Below, one piece after another: positions 33,624-42,682 of a DNA stretch of 64,000 bases. Below the pieces are notes generated by a model, which saw only the letters and a list, made by a program, of their open reading frames with translations, was not told the DNA's origin and did not search any database. The stretch is from Mucilaginibacter phenanthrenivorans (lineage in GTDB: Bacteria; Bacteroidota; Bacteroidia; Sphingobacteriales; Sphingobacteriaceae). Numbering within the stretch: position 1 is the first letter of the stretch; every line of letters starts with the position of its first letter. The stretch is from NCBI RefSeq assembly GCF_024721155.1, contig NZ_JAHVAP010000009.1:124001-188000 (forward strand). Reading direction: 5' to 3'. Both the position numbers and the translations under genes were made by a program.

Positions 33624-34754
33624 ATGAATTACAAAGAAGAAAAAACATCGATCACAGAAAAAAGAGCGCATACCGGTAACGGATTTTCACGCCGGAGTTT
33701 TCTTACGGCCGGCGGCCTGTTAAGTGCAGGCCTTTTGATAAGCCCATTGGTAAAGGCGGAAGGATTGGCCACAGCTGTTATGGGAAGCAGAAAAAAAACT
33801 GACGTTATTGACGTCAAGGCGTATGACATTGTCACAAATGGCATCACGCTGCATGTTACGGAACTTGGGGAAGGACCGGCTGTCCTGTTCTGCCATGGAT
33901 TCCCGGATACCTCTTATACATGGCGGAAGCAAATGCAGGCCGTAGCTAAAGCTGGGTATCGTGCTATCGCTCCTGACATGCGCGGGTATGGGAAAAGCTC
34001 AGCGCCCGCAGACGCGTTATTATATACGCCATTTTATACGGCTGGTGACCTCGTTGGCTTGCTGGATGCGCTGAAAATCCCTAGTGCTGTCCTGGTTGGA
34101 CATGATTGGGGTGCCACGCATGCATGGAATGCCGCCATGATGCGCCCGGATCGCTTTACAGCGGTAATGTGCCTGAGCGTACCTTATTTTCCACGGGGGG
34201 ATGAAAGCGTTTTTGAAAAAATGCGGAAAGCCGGCCACCAGAATGACTTCTATATGTTCGAGCAGATGAAACCGGAAACGGACCAGGTATGGGCCAATGC
34301 TAAAGTCATGATACCGGGCTTTCTATATTGGGCATCAGGTGCTGCACCGGCAGATACCAAATGGGATCCCATGAATCCTGCGCGCAGTCTTCACCGCCCT
34401 GCTCCCGGACCGCTGCCTTCATGGGCCGACCCGGATTATGTTGCAAATAACATTAAGGAATTTGAACGCACCGGTTTCCATGGCGCGTTGAATTACTACC
34501 GTGCTGCCGAACCCTATTTTTTCCAATCAGGTGCGTTTAAAGGCGCAAAAATTAACCAACCCTGCTTCTACATAACCGGGAAAGCTGATGGTTTGGGCGT
34601 GCTGTACCCACCGGTTGAAAAAATGAAAGCAGGTCTCCCAAATATGGTTGGATCTCTGGAATTGGATGGCGTAGGTCATTGTGTACAACATGAAGCCTCT
34701 GCACAGGTGAGCGAACAGCTTGTTAAATTCCTGGGTACCATAAAGCATTCCTAA
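33624..34754 (+). CDS. Tat-exported epoxide-hydrolase-like alpha/beta hydrolase
   Basis: 376 aa from the ATG at 33624 (GGAG 20 nt upstream; the frame is open to 33546). Tat signal SRRSFLTAGGLLSAGLLIS near residue 25. HGFPDTSYTWR is the HGxP oxyanion motif; VGHDWGATHAWN holds the nucleophile Asp; NYYRA and FYITGK supply the two ring-opening Tyr positions; VGHCVQHEA the catalytic His. These fit soluble epoxide hydrolases. A signal-less close paralog is encoded at 56120. Followed by a terminator, then the efflux operon. Confidence 0.88.
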   Translation: MNYKEEKTSITEKRAHTGNGFSRRSFLTAGGLLSAGLLISPLVKAEGLATAVMGSRKKTDVIDVKAYDIVTNGITLHVTELGEGPAVLFCHGFPDTSYTWRKQMQAVAKAGYRAIAPDMRGYGKSSAPADALLYTPFYTAGDLVGLLDALKIPSAVLVGHDWGATHAWNAAMMRPDRFTAVMCLSVPYFPRGDESVFEKMRKAGHQNDFYMFEQMKPETDQVWANAKVMIPGFLYWASGAAPADTKWDPMNPARSLHRPAPGPLPSWADPDYVANNIKEFERTGFHGALNYYRAAEPYFFQSGAFKGAKINQPCFYITGKADGLGVLYPPVEKMKAGLPNMVGSLELDGVGHCVQHEASAQVSEQLVKFLGTIKHS

Positions 34755-34797
34755 AAAGGTGCCAGGTCATGCTTTTTTAAAATACAGCAAATTATAC

Positions 34798-34828
34798 GCG
34801 TCACGGCAAAAATGCTGTGACGCTTTTT
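34798..34828 (+). terminator. Intrinsic terminator after the Tat hydrolase gene
   Basis: GCGTCACGGC (34798-34807) and GCTGTGACGC (34814-34823) pair with one G-T wobble around AAAAAT, followed by TTTTT. Confidence 0.85.
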
Positions 34829-34872
34829 AGCGACAATGCCAACCTGGCCGTGCAGGCCATTTGTAACCATTT

Positions 34873-36180
34873 ATGAAAATTTTTTTACTTACAATTTGTG
34901 CATTCGTTACGATAGATGCAGCAGCGCAGGACACGGTTTCCCGGGTTTTGACAATCAAGCAGCTATTTGCATTGACAGAGGCCAACGCAAAACAACTCAG
35001 TATTGCTCACCAAAATATTGACATCGGTGATAGTAAAGTTGATGTCGCCAAATCAGACCGGCTCCCTGAGATCGGCACTTCAGCCGATATCGGGTATTTA
35101 AGTACGATCGCTATACTCAATCCGGACTTTTCATTTCATTCCAATGTTCCTACCCCGCATTTGTCCAATAACTATTTTGTTGGAGCCAGCGAAGTAATTT
35201 ATAAGGGTGGATATGTACGCCATAACGTTTCAAGGGCCAAACTCAGTGTGGAACTTGCAGGCTTAAATTATGATAAAGATGCACAGGAAATTAAGCTATT
35301 ACTATTGGGGAGGTATCTTGAACTCTACGAGCTGTACAATAGTACCGTTATTTATAAGAAAAATATTCAGCTGTCCAGGCGCAGGTTAAGCGACCTTGAA
35401 AAACTAAATAAGGAAGGATTGGTTACCGGCAATGATTTAATCAGGAGCCGGCTACAGATCGCGGATTTTGGGCTTGACCTCGACCATCTTCAAAACAATA
35501 TCACCATTGTCAATAATGAACTGGCTGTCGTTTTAGGTCTTTCTCCTTCTACAAAAATCCTACCGGATACAACGCTTACGGATAGCCCTCTTCATGAAAT
35601 CCCGCTGGAAGGGTACCTGCAGTCTGCCTATACCAGCCAGCCTGAAATGAAGGTAACCAGGATCAATGAAAAGATCAGTGAGCAAAATGTTGCGCTTGAA
35701 AAATCCGCAAGAATGCCTGCCATTTCACTTTATGCCGGTGATGCCCTGCAGCGACCTTTCCTGCTGACACTTGAACCGCTTGATATTTATTACAATGCCT
35801 ACCAGGCCGGGCTAAAGGTACAATACAATATTTCATCCATATATCATGCAAAGGATAAAATAAGGTTGGCAAATCTCGAACTGGCCCAGCAGCGAACAAA
35901 AACGGAATGGCAAAAACAGCAGACAGAAATTGCGGTTACCACAGCCTTTACCCGCTATAATGAGGCAAAACAAGATTTTCAAACCCTTCAAAAAAGCCTG
36001 GATCTCGCAGATGATAATTTTAGGGTAGTTCAGAAAAAATACATCAATCAACTGGCGCAGATCACTGATATGCTGGATGCAAGCACATCGAAACTTGCAG
36101 CGGAACTTCGATTAAACAACGCCAGGATCAATATTATCAACCAATGGTACCGCTTACAGAAAGCCAGCGGAAATTTTTAA
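34873..36180 (+). CDS. TolC-family outer-membrane efflux protein
   Basis: 435 aa with a short signal peptide (FLLTICAFVTIDAAAQD). Two long helical repeats with heptad-like stretches (about residues 120-215 and 335-425) and a beta-barrel segment between (ISLYAGDALQRPFLLTLEP, AYQAGLKVQYNISS), the TolC layout. It forms the outer-membrane channel of the tripartite pump encoded with the next two genes. 25 bp separate it from the HlyD gene. Confidence 0.9.
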   Translation: MKIFLLTICAFVTIDAAAQDTVSRVLTIKQLFALTEANAKQLSIAHQNIDIGDSKVDVAKSDRLPEIGTSADIGYLSTIAILNPDFSFHSNVPTPHLSNNYFVGASEVIYKGGYVRHNVSRAKLSVELAGLNYDKDAQEIKLLLLGRYLELYELYNSTVIYKKNIQLSRRRLSDLEKLNKEGLVTGNDLIRSRLQIADFGLDLDHLQNNITIVNNELAVVLGLSPSTKILPDTTLTDSPLHEIPLEGYLQSAYTSQPEMKVTRINEKISEQNVALEKSARMPAISLYAGDALQRPFLLTLEPLDIYYNAYQAGLKVQYNISSIYHAKDKIRLANLELAQQRTKTEWQKQQTEIAVTTAFTRYNEAKQDFQTLQKSLDLADDNFRVVQKKYINQLAQITDMLDASTSKLAAELRLNNARINIINQWYRLQKASGNF

Positions 36181-36205
36181 CAAAAAGATCAGGCAGACAT
36201 CAATT

Positions 36206-37297
36206 ATGGAACCAGAACAAACACCCACGACAATCCCAACAAAAACGGATGAAATTGCGCAAAATAAACGGAAACGCCGGATACTGCTGTTTAATATCAT
36301 ATCATTTCTCATTGTGTTTACAGCACTTGGATGGGCGGTAGTCACCTATTTTCACCTCGACAAATCGGTTTACACCAATGATGCGCAGGTAGAATCTTAT
36401 GTAAATCCTATTAACACCCGGGTTCAGGGCTACATCAGCTCGATCAGATTTGCTGAGCACCAGCATGTAAAAAAGGGTGACACGCTGGTTGTTTTAGATG
36501 ACAGGGAATATCGTATCCAGGTAAAACAGGCGGAAGCAGTGGTTTTGAATGCGACCGCAGGCAAGACCGTTGTGAATGTGAGCCAGGATGTTTCCAATAA
36601 CAGCATCGCAGTTTCGGCGGCCAATATTGAGGAAATCAAAGCCAGGCTCGATAATGCCGAGGTGAATTTTCAGCGCTATGCTAACCTGCTAAAAGAAGAT
36701 GTGGTAACCAAATTCCAGTATGACCAGCAGAAGACGGAAAGAGACGCCTTGAAAGCAAAATACGAATCGCTCATGCATTCACAGCAGGGTGCGCGCTATG
36801 CAAGCCAGGAAACCGGTAAAAGGATAGATGTGGCAAAAGCGGATATCCTGCGTGCCGAAGCCGCACTGGACTATTCCCGGCTTAACCTTTCCTATACGGT
36901 GATTACAGCACCTTACGATGGTACAGTGGGGCGTAAAGTTATTGAAGAAGGCCAGTTTGTTCAACCAGGCCAAACGATGGTCAGTATTGTAAGAAGTAAT
37001 GAGCACTGGATCAATGCCAATTATGTAGAGTCCCAGTTAGCAGCTATTGCACCCGGCAGGAAAGTCAAAATTCATATTGACGCATTAGACAATAAGACGT
37101 TTTACGGAAGAATCACTTCGGTCTCAGAGGCTACCGGAAGCCGTTATTCCGCAGTACCCGTAGACAATTCTACCGGCAACTTTGTTAAAGTGCAGCAACG
37201 CTTCCCTGTTCGGATAGATTTTGTCAACGGTATTGAAAATAAGGACCTGGAAATGCTGCGCGCCGGAATGAATGCAGAAGTTGAACTTGTTAAATAA
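36206..37297 (+). CDS. HlyD/EmrA-type membrane fusion protein
   Basis: 363 aa. One N-terminal transmembrane segment (about residues 28-50), then a biotinyl-lipoyl-like region (VQGYISSIRFAEHQHVKKGD), a coiled-coil hairpin (about 95-210) and the second lipoyl half (ITAPYDGTVGRKVIEEGQ). EmrA-like periplasmic adaptor linking the inner-membrane MFS pump to the TolC channel. Six bases separate it from the MFS gene. Confidence 0.92.
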   Translation: MEPEQTPTTIPTKTDEIAQNKRKRRILLFNIISFLIVFTALGWAVVTYFHLDKSVYTNDAQVESYVNPINTRVQGYISSIRFAEHQHVKKGDTLVVLDDREYRIQVKQAEAVVLNATAGKTVVNVSQDVSNNSIAVSAANIEEIKARLDNAEVNFQRYANLLKEDVVTKFQYDQQKTERDALKAKYESLMHSQQGARYASQETGKRIDVAKADILRAEAALDYSRLNLSYTVITAPYDGTVGRKVIEEGQFVQPGQTMVSIVRSNEHWINANYVESQLAAIAPGRKVKIHIDALDNKTFYGRITSVSEATGSRYSAVPVDNSTGNFVKVQQRFPVRIDFVNGIENKDLEMLRAGMNAEVELVK

Positions 37298-37303
37298 TCC
37301 AGT

Positions 37304-38890
37304 ATGCAGCCGAACAAGATATTCCATGAGTGGGTGCATGAAAAAATGCATCTTTTTTTATTGATTTTATTATTGATACCAATTTCCCTGTCAAGCGGAA
37401 TCATTGGCAGCGGATCGCCTTATATGACCGGCAGCCTTAGCGCTATTCCTGCAGATATAACGATGGCCGCATATTCCTATACGGTAGGTCTGGTCTGCGG
37501 CATACCACTGGTTCTGTCTCTAAAGCAATTTTACAGCAGCAAGGTTATTTTGGTGGTCGTTTTTAGCAGTCTCATTATTGTTAATTTTATTTTAGGGTAT
37601 ACCGACCAGCCGCTGATCCTGGTGATGGCTTCCTTTATTGACGGGTTCTTTAAAATCATAGGCCTGCTGGAGGTGATTGCAACCCTGATGCCGATTTTGA
37701 TGCCTCATGGTGAACGACATCGCTTATATGGTGTATATTACCCGGTCAGCCTGATTACCACGCAAGTTACCGCCATCGCTTTTGTGTGGATGGCGAATGT
37801 ATACGGGTGGCAGGTCAGTCAGCTGTTTCTCATTGTGCCGTTCCTGCTGGCTTTACTGATCGTTATTTTTCTGGTGCACCCCAATTTTCCGGGTCAACAT
37901 GTTTCCTTAATTAATTTCGACTGGTTCGGCCTTGTCTTTACCATGATATTTATGCTGCTGCTGAATTACGTCCTGACTTACGGGCAGGTTGAAGACTGGT
38001 ATAATTCCAGGAGTATTTCTATCGGCACTGTCTTTTGTTTATTATCCCTCCTGCTGGTTCTCGGAAGAACCTTTATCATCAAAAAGCCTTTTTTAGACCT
38101 CTCGGTTTTCAAATATAATAACGTCATTTTTGGATTATTGATCATCTTTATTCTGGGCGTCTTTTACGGATCGGGAAATCTTCAAACCATCCTGTTTGCT
38201 ATAGTTTTAAAAAACGATCCCATAGAAAGCACGAGGGTTACCTTATACATGATTCCCGGATTTATCGTAGCGGCGGCCTTCGGCTATTTCTACTACTCCA
38301 GGTTTCAGGATTTTAAGTTTATCGTAATTGTAGTTGCGGCCTGCTATACGATCTCTTATATCGAATTTTATTTTTTAACGACACAACAGGTTACCTCACA
38401 AGATTTTTATCTACCTATGTTTTTCAGGGGAGCCGCAATTCTGCTGTCGTTTATGGCTGTCGGAATCTATATTTCTAACGGGGTGCCTTTTTTAGATTTT
38501 TTCTCGGTCGTATTTTATTATTTGACCATCCGTCAATTTCTTGGCCCGGTGATATTTACCTCATTTTTTTCCAATTTCTATTACCGGCGGTCAATAGCCA
38601 ACCTGGATCTGCTGGCATCCAAAGTTGATCTTGCGAATACCTTCCAGCAGGAAAGGTATCGGCCCATTTTCAATGCGGCCAACCGGTCAGGGCTAGGCAG
38701 TCATGAAGCACTGAATGCTGCCACTAAAGCTATGACCGGTGCCTTGCAGGTTCAGGCATCATTACTGGCGCTCAGGGAAGCCTTTGGGATCGTGATCATA
38801 ACCGGAGTCATTCTGATTGCCGGGATGATCCTTTCAAAAATTTACTGGCCGGCGGAACCTGAACATGCCAATGGGTTTGTACTGCCTTAA
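37304..38890 (+). CDS. MFS efflux transporter, EmrB-like (14 TM)
   Basis: 528 aa, hydrophobic throughout, about 14 predicted membrane segments, e.g. LLILLLIPISLSSGIIGSGS at the N-terminus and IVIITGVILIAGMILSKIYW at the C-terminus. With the adjacent HlyD and TolC genes it forms an EmrAB-TolC-type drug exporter. Sequence is divergent from the textbook EmrB family (few conserved GxxxG or motif C signals visible), so substrate cannot be guessed. Confidence 0.85.
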   Translation: MQPNKIFHEWVHEKMHLFLLILLLIPISLSSGIIGSGSPYMTGSLSAIPADITMAAYSYTVGLVCGIPLVLSLKQFYSSKVILVVVFSSLIIVNFILGYTDQPLILVMASFIDGFFKIIGLLEVIATLMPILMPHGERHRLYGVYYPVSLITTQVTAIAFVWMANVYGWQVSQLFLIVPFLLALLIVIFLVHPNFPGQHVSLINFDWFGLVFTMIFMLLLNYVLTYGQVEDWYNSRSISIGTVFCLLSLLLVLGRTFIIKKPFLDLSVFKYNNVIFGLLIIFILGVFYGSGNLQTILFAIVLKNDPIESTRVTLYMIPGFIVAAAFGYFYYSRFQDFKFIVIVVAACYTISYIEFYFLTTQQVTSQDFYLPMFFRGAAILLSFMAVGIYISNGVPFLDFFSVVFYYLTIRQFLGPVIFTSFFSNFYYRRSIANLDLLASKVDLANTFQQERYRPIFNAANRSGLGSHEALNAATKAMTGALQVQASLLALREAFGIVIITGVILIAGMILSKIYWPAEPEHANGFVLP

Positions 38891-38962
38891 AGCTTTAAAC
38901 CCAAACTTCTAATTCACGATTATGAGCATATCACTTTATTGAAAAACAAAAATGTTTATCTT

Positions 38963-40033
38963 ATGAAAAGCTTTAGAATCATCTTCCTTATTTTACTCAC
39001 AGCTACTGCTGCGCAGGCGCAAAAACTAGTGCCGGTTTACAGTGATAATACCTATCAGATCACCGGCGTCGCCATTTCTGCCAAAGGGAGGCTGTTTGTA
39101 ACTTACCCCAGGTGGTCAGATACCTACCGTTATGGTGTTGTTGAAGTCCTGAAAGACGGAACGGCAAAGCCTTACCCTGACGAAGCGACAAACGATTGGC
39201 ACCCGGGCCAGGATGGACGGGATAAGTGGGTTTGTGCAATGGCTGATTATATCGATGATAAAGATTTTCTATATATCGTAGACCCCGCGGCACCAAAGCT
39301 GGGCAAGGTTTATAACAACAGTGCCAAGGTGGTAAAAATCGATCTGAATACCAACCAGGTCGTGAGAACCTACCGTTTTGCAGGTACTGTCGACAACCAG
39401 AGTTATCTTAATGATATCCGCGTTGACACTAAAACGCAAATGGCCTATCTGACCAATTCGGGAACAGGAGGCATCGTTGTGCTGGACCTGAATACCGGCA
39501 GGTCATGGCAGGTGCTACAGAACCACCGGAGCGTACACCCCGATCCTGCCGCCAAATTCGTTATAGACGGGCGGGAGTTAAAGAAACAGGGGCACCCGAC
39601 AGCTTTTCAGTCGGATGGTATTGCCTTAAGCCCTGATGGCATTTATTTGTATTATAAAACCATCGGTGACAAACGGCTTTCCCGTATCAAAACAGCATTA
39701 CTGAATGATACCACCAAAAATGCCGGTCAAATTTCCGCCGGGGTGGAGGAGCTGGGGGATTTCGCCAGTACGGACGGAATGATATTCGATGCGAACGGAA
39801 ACCTATATTTAGGAGATCCGACGGCCTATAGCATCGTAAAAATCACACCTGATCTGAAGCTTCAAACCTGGATCAGGGATGAGCGACTGATATGGCCTGA
39901 TTCTTATACCATTTCATCAGATGGTTATCTGTATATTTCCACTTCGCAGATCCAGAAGCAGGCAGGATTTAATAACGGTATTGACCAGCGTAAAAGCCCT
40001 TATATGGTTTTTAAGGTTAAATTAACGGAATGA
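38963..40033 (+). CDS. Secreted MRJP/yellow-like beta-propeller protein
   Basis: 356 aa from the ATG at 38963 (an earlier in-frame ATG at 38939 would add 8 residues before the signal). Signal peptide SFRIIFLILLTATAAQAQ. Beta-propeller repeats with the motifs GRLFVTYPRWSD, YLNDIRVDTKTQMAYLTNSG, SDGIALSPDGIYLYYKTIGD and STDGMIFDANGNLYLGDP; this is the major-royal-jelly/yellow family, related to SMP-30 lactonases. Possible periplasmic lactonase or sugar-derivative binding protein. Ends before a hairpin terminator. Confidence 0.85.
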   Translation: MKSFRIIFLILLTATAAQAQKLVPVYSDNTYQITGVAISAKGRLFVTYPRWSDTYRYGVVEVLKDGTAKPYPDEATNDWHPGQDGRDKWVCAMADYIDDKDFLYIVDPAAPKLGKVYNNSAKVVKIDLNTNQVVRTYRFAGTVDNQSYLNDIRVDTKTQMAYLTNSGTGGIVVLDLNTGRSWQVLQNHRSVHPDPAAKFVIDGRELKKQGHPTAFQSDGIALSPDGIYLYYKTIGDKRLSRIKTALLNDTTKNAGQISAGVEELGDFASTDGMIFDANGNLYLGDPTAYSIVKITPDLKLQTWIRDERLIWPDSYTISSDGYLYISTSQIQKQAGFNNGIDQRKSPYMVFKVKLTE

Positions 40034-40038
40034 AAATA

Positions 40039-40060
40039 GCCGGACGTCAGAACGTCCGGC
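40039..40060 (+). terminator. Hairpin after the MRJP-like gene
   Basis: GCCGGACGT and ACGTCCGGC, perfect 9-bp stem with CAGA loop, 6 nt after the stop codon. Confidence 0.75.
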
Positions 40061-40080
40061 AAACAAAAAGCGGATAACAG

Positions 40081-40272
40081 TTAATATTCCACCCATATTT
40101 CGAGCGCCATAATTTTTTCCATGTCATATGGAGGGATTAGATGCCCGATTGCCTGACCTGCAGGTGCAAATAATAAAGATTTGGGATGTGTCAGACTATC
40201 GAAGCCATATTTACCGTAGTAACTTGCCCATACATAAGTAGCTAAACCGTGCTTTTTGAGAACGGCAGAGAA
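40081..40272 (-). pseudogene. Fragment of an unrecognised gene
   Basis: A minus-strand frame of 63 sense codons with no start: AVLKKHGLATYVWASYYGKY, then LTHPKSLLFAPAGQAIGH and MEKIMALEIWVEY before a TAA. The reading is clearly protein-like but is cut off immediately by the TAA-TAA that ends the kinase gene. It looks like the C-terminal tail of a gene removed by a deletion or rearrangement whose breakpoint is at about 40273. Family not recognised. Confidence 0.45.
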
Positions 40273-40275
40273 TTA

Positions 40276-42543
40276 TTAGCAGGATGAAGCGAGGGGATTA
40301 ATTTCAAAATCAATCAAAAATGCTGTCCCAAAGTCATTAACAATCTGGTAACTTCCTCCTAAATCGTTTTCAACTAAACCGCGGACCAGTGTCATGCCGA
40401 ATGAATTGCTTTGCTCGATCACGAATCCTGATGGTAGTCCGCGGCCATCATCTGCTATTACCAGGCGGGCAATATGGTTATCCGGGCAGGTAAGGGTAAT
40501 CGTAATCTTGCCGTCCTGGCCTGGATAAAAAGCATATTTGATAGAATTGGTGATTACTTCGTTTAAAATCAATCCTAAAGGAACTGCAATTGCGATATCG
40601 AGATATAAAGGTTCAACGCGTTGGCTGAATACAACCTTTTGTCCGACGCCGAAGCTTTGTCTCAGATATTCCGTGAGTTCACCTATATATTCAGGCATAT
40701 AGATCGTCGTTCCGAGTTCAGCTTTATATAACTTTTGGTGAATCAGCGATATTGCGTGAATTCGGTGCTGGCTGTCCAATACTGCATCTAGCGCTACCTG
40801 GTCTTTAAGAAACGCAGACTGCGATTGCAGAAGGCTGATAATAATGTGCAAGTTGTTTTTTACCCGGTGATGGACTTCTTTGACAAGCCATTCGTTGTCC
40901 ATTGCCAATTGTTGCAACGAAACATTTTTTCGGGTGATTTCAGTCTGCTTCTCCTCCAGCATTACTATACTCCGCTGCTTTAGGCGGTACCTGTTAATTA
41001 TTAAAACCAACAACAGCATGGACATGACAAAAGCGCCAAGAATAACATTTTTTATTGCCCTTGTCCTGTCGACCTGATTTTGTTCCAACTGGCTTTGCTT
41101 GGTCAAAAGCTGAATGTTTTTTGCTTGTAGCTGAATATCCTCATCTTTTTTTTCCGATGCATACCTCAGTTGCACTTCATCAATCAGTTTTTTATTCGTT
41201 GCATTGAATAGGGAATCATTCAATTTTTTATGCAATTCAAAGTGTTTGATTGCAGACACCCACCTGCCTAAAGCGGAATCGACCTTAAATTGCAGTAGTT
41301 GTATTTGGCTCATGACAGACGGTCTTATCAACAACGGCGAAGCATTCAGCAATTTACTTAAGTAATAATCCGCTTTTTTGTATTGTCCTGTCGCCACAAA
41401 AAAATTGCCCACAATACTATAATTGTGATAGTAATCTTCAAAGCCTTGGTTTTTATAATCCACTTCTGCCAGCCTGATCATATCCAAATAATATATTTCC
41501 GCCTTGGTGTACATTTTCAATTCCTTATAACAACTGCCGAAGGCTGCATCCATCCATTCTTTCTGCTTTAAATTTGCCGGTGGAACAGCAATCGTTTTTA
41601 CCTTTAAAAATTGTAATGCCTGCTTGGGCTTGTTTTGCAGAATCAAAGCCTGTACTATATCCCTGAGCAATTCATAAAATCTGTTATAATTTTTTTCTTT
41701 AATACTAAATGGCAAAGCCTTATAGTAATAAGCGATGCTTTTTTCGTATAAGCCCAGATCATAATAAGTGGTGGCGAGGTTGTAATAAAAATAAGTTGCA
41801 TGAGAGAAATCCCGGGTCGATTCCATGCTGCTAACCACCTCCATCTTGTAAAAAAGTTCCTGATGCAGATCTCCTTTCATCCTGTTCAATGAAGCGAGCA
41901 GGTCATAAGTATAGTGCAGGTTTTTATAATTAGCTACCTTATACTGCGAAATTACCTGCAGGAGCTCACGTTCCGCCAGGTCATACCTGCCTTCTACCAT
42001 GTGCGCATCAGCAATGTTCTTAAAATCTTCTATTTCATTTAGCCCGTTATGAAGTTCCCTGAATAATCTTCGGGCTTGCTGATAGCAATAGATTTTTTTT
42101 TCCAAAAGGGCTGGTTTCCTGCTTACGCCATATCCAAATTTCTCCCATACCCGGGCTTCATCCAGTTTGCTATTTTCTTTGCGATAAAAGTCAATGACTT
42201 TCATGAAGTATTCACTGCCCCGAACCTCGTCATCCAACTGAAGATAACAATATCCTTTTTGCAGGTAGGTTTCATTCTCCCATTTTTTAGAATGAATTGC
42301 AACACTCAAATCATGTGCCTCATCGAAGCAGGCCAGTGCGCTATCTTTATCGGTTTTGAAATAGCCGGGTTTTAAAACATAATAACTTCCTAAGCGGATC
42401 AATAATTTTACCCGGTTAGTGTCCTGCGGGGTTTTGGCAATCTTTGCTAATAAAACTTTAGGCGTGTTAAGGCTACCGTCTTGTGAAAAAGCGATATTTG
42501 TTATAACAAATAGAAAAGTAAGTAAGAACCAATATCTAACCAT
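40276..42543 (-). CDS. Sensor histidine kinase with TPR domain and HisKA_2 core
   Basis: 755 aa. Signal peptide (YWFLLTFLFVITNIAFS), then a long periplasmic or extracytoplasmic helical TPR array (about residues 35-430), a transmembrane segment (NVILGAFVMSMLLLVLIINR, near 500), then the HisKA_2 dimerisation/phosphoacceptor motif EVHHRVKNNLHIIISLL and a HATPase (LNEVITNSIKYAF, DDGRGLPSG). Paired with the response-regulator-like AAA+ protein whose gene ends 139 bp upstream on the same strand. A second kinase of the same type is at 61808. Confidence 0.9.
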   Translation of the reverse strand: MVRYWFLLTFLFVITNIAFSQDGSLNTPKVLLAKIAKTPQDTNRVKLLIRLGSYYVLKPGYFKTDKDSALACFDEAHDLSVAIHSKKWENETYLQKGYCYLQLDDEVRGSEYFMKVIDFYRKENSKLDEARVWEKFGYGVSRKPALLEKKIYCYQQARRLFRELHNGLNEIEDFKNIADAHMVEGRYDLAERELLQVISQYKVANYKNLHYTYDLLASLNRMKGDLHQELFYKMEVVSSMESTRDFSHATYFYYNLATTYYDLGLYEKSIAYYYKALPFSIKEKNYNRFYELLRDIVQALILQNKPKQALQFLKVKTIAVPPANLKQKEWMDAAFGSCYKELKMYTKAEIYYLDMIRLAEVDYKNQGFEDYYHNYSIVGNFFVATGQYKKADYYLSKLLNASPLLIRPSVMSQIQLLQFKVDSALGRWVSAIKHFELHKKLNDSLFNATNKKLIDEVQLRYASEKKDEDIQLQAKNIQLLTKQSQLEQNQVDRTRAIKNVILGAFVMSMLLLVLIINRYRLKQRSIVMLEEKQTEITRKNVSLQQLAMDNEWLVKEVHHRVKNNLHIIISLLQSQSAFLKDQVALDAVLDSQHRIHAISLIHQKLYKAELGTTIYMPEYIGELTEYLRQSFGVGQKVVFSQRVEPLYLDIAIAVPLGLILNEVITNSIKYAFYPGQDGKITITLTCPDNHIARLVIADDGRGLPSGFVIEQSNSFGMTLVRGLVENDLGGSYQIVNDFGTAFLIDFEINPLASSC

Positions 42544-42682
42544 AAGCTATCATAATTACCCGCCATATTACAATCTATAAAATTAATGAAATCGTTGAAG
42601 TTATTTTTGGCTGCCATTAAAAACCAATATTAACCGTTCAGAAACGCTCACCAGTTGCAGGGTTTTTAGCTGAAAGACCTTG

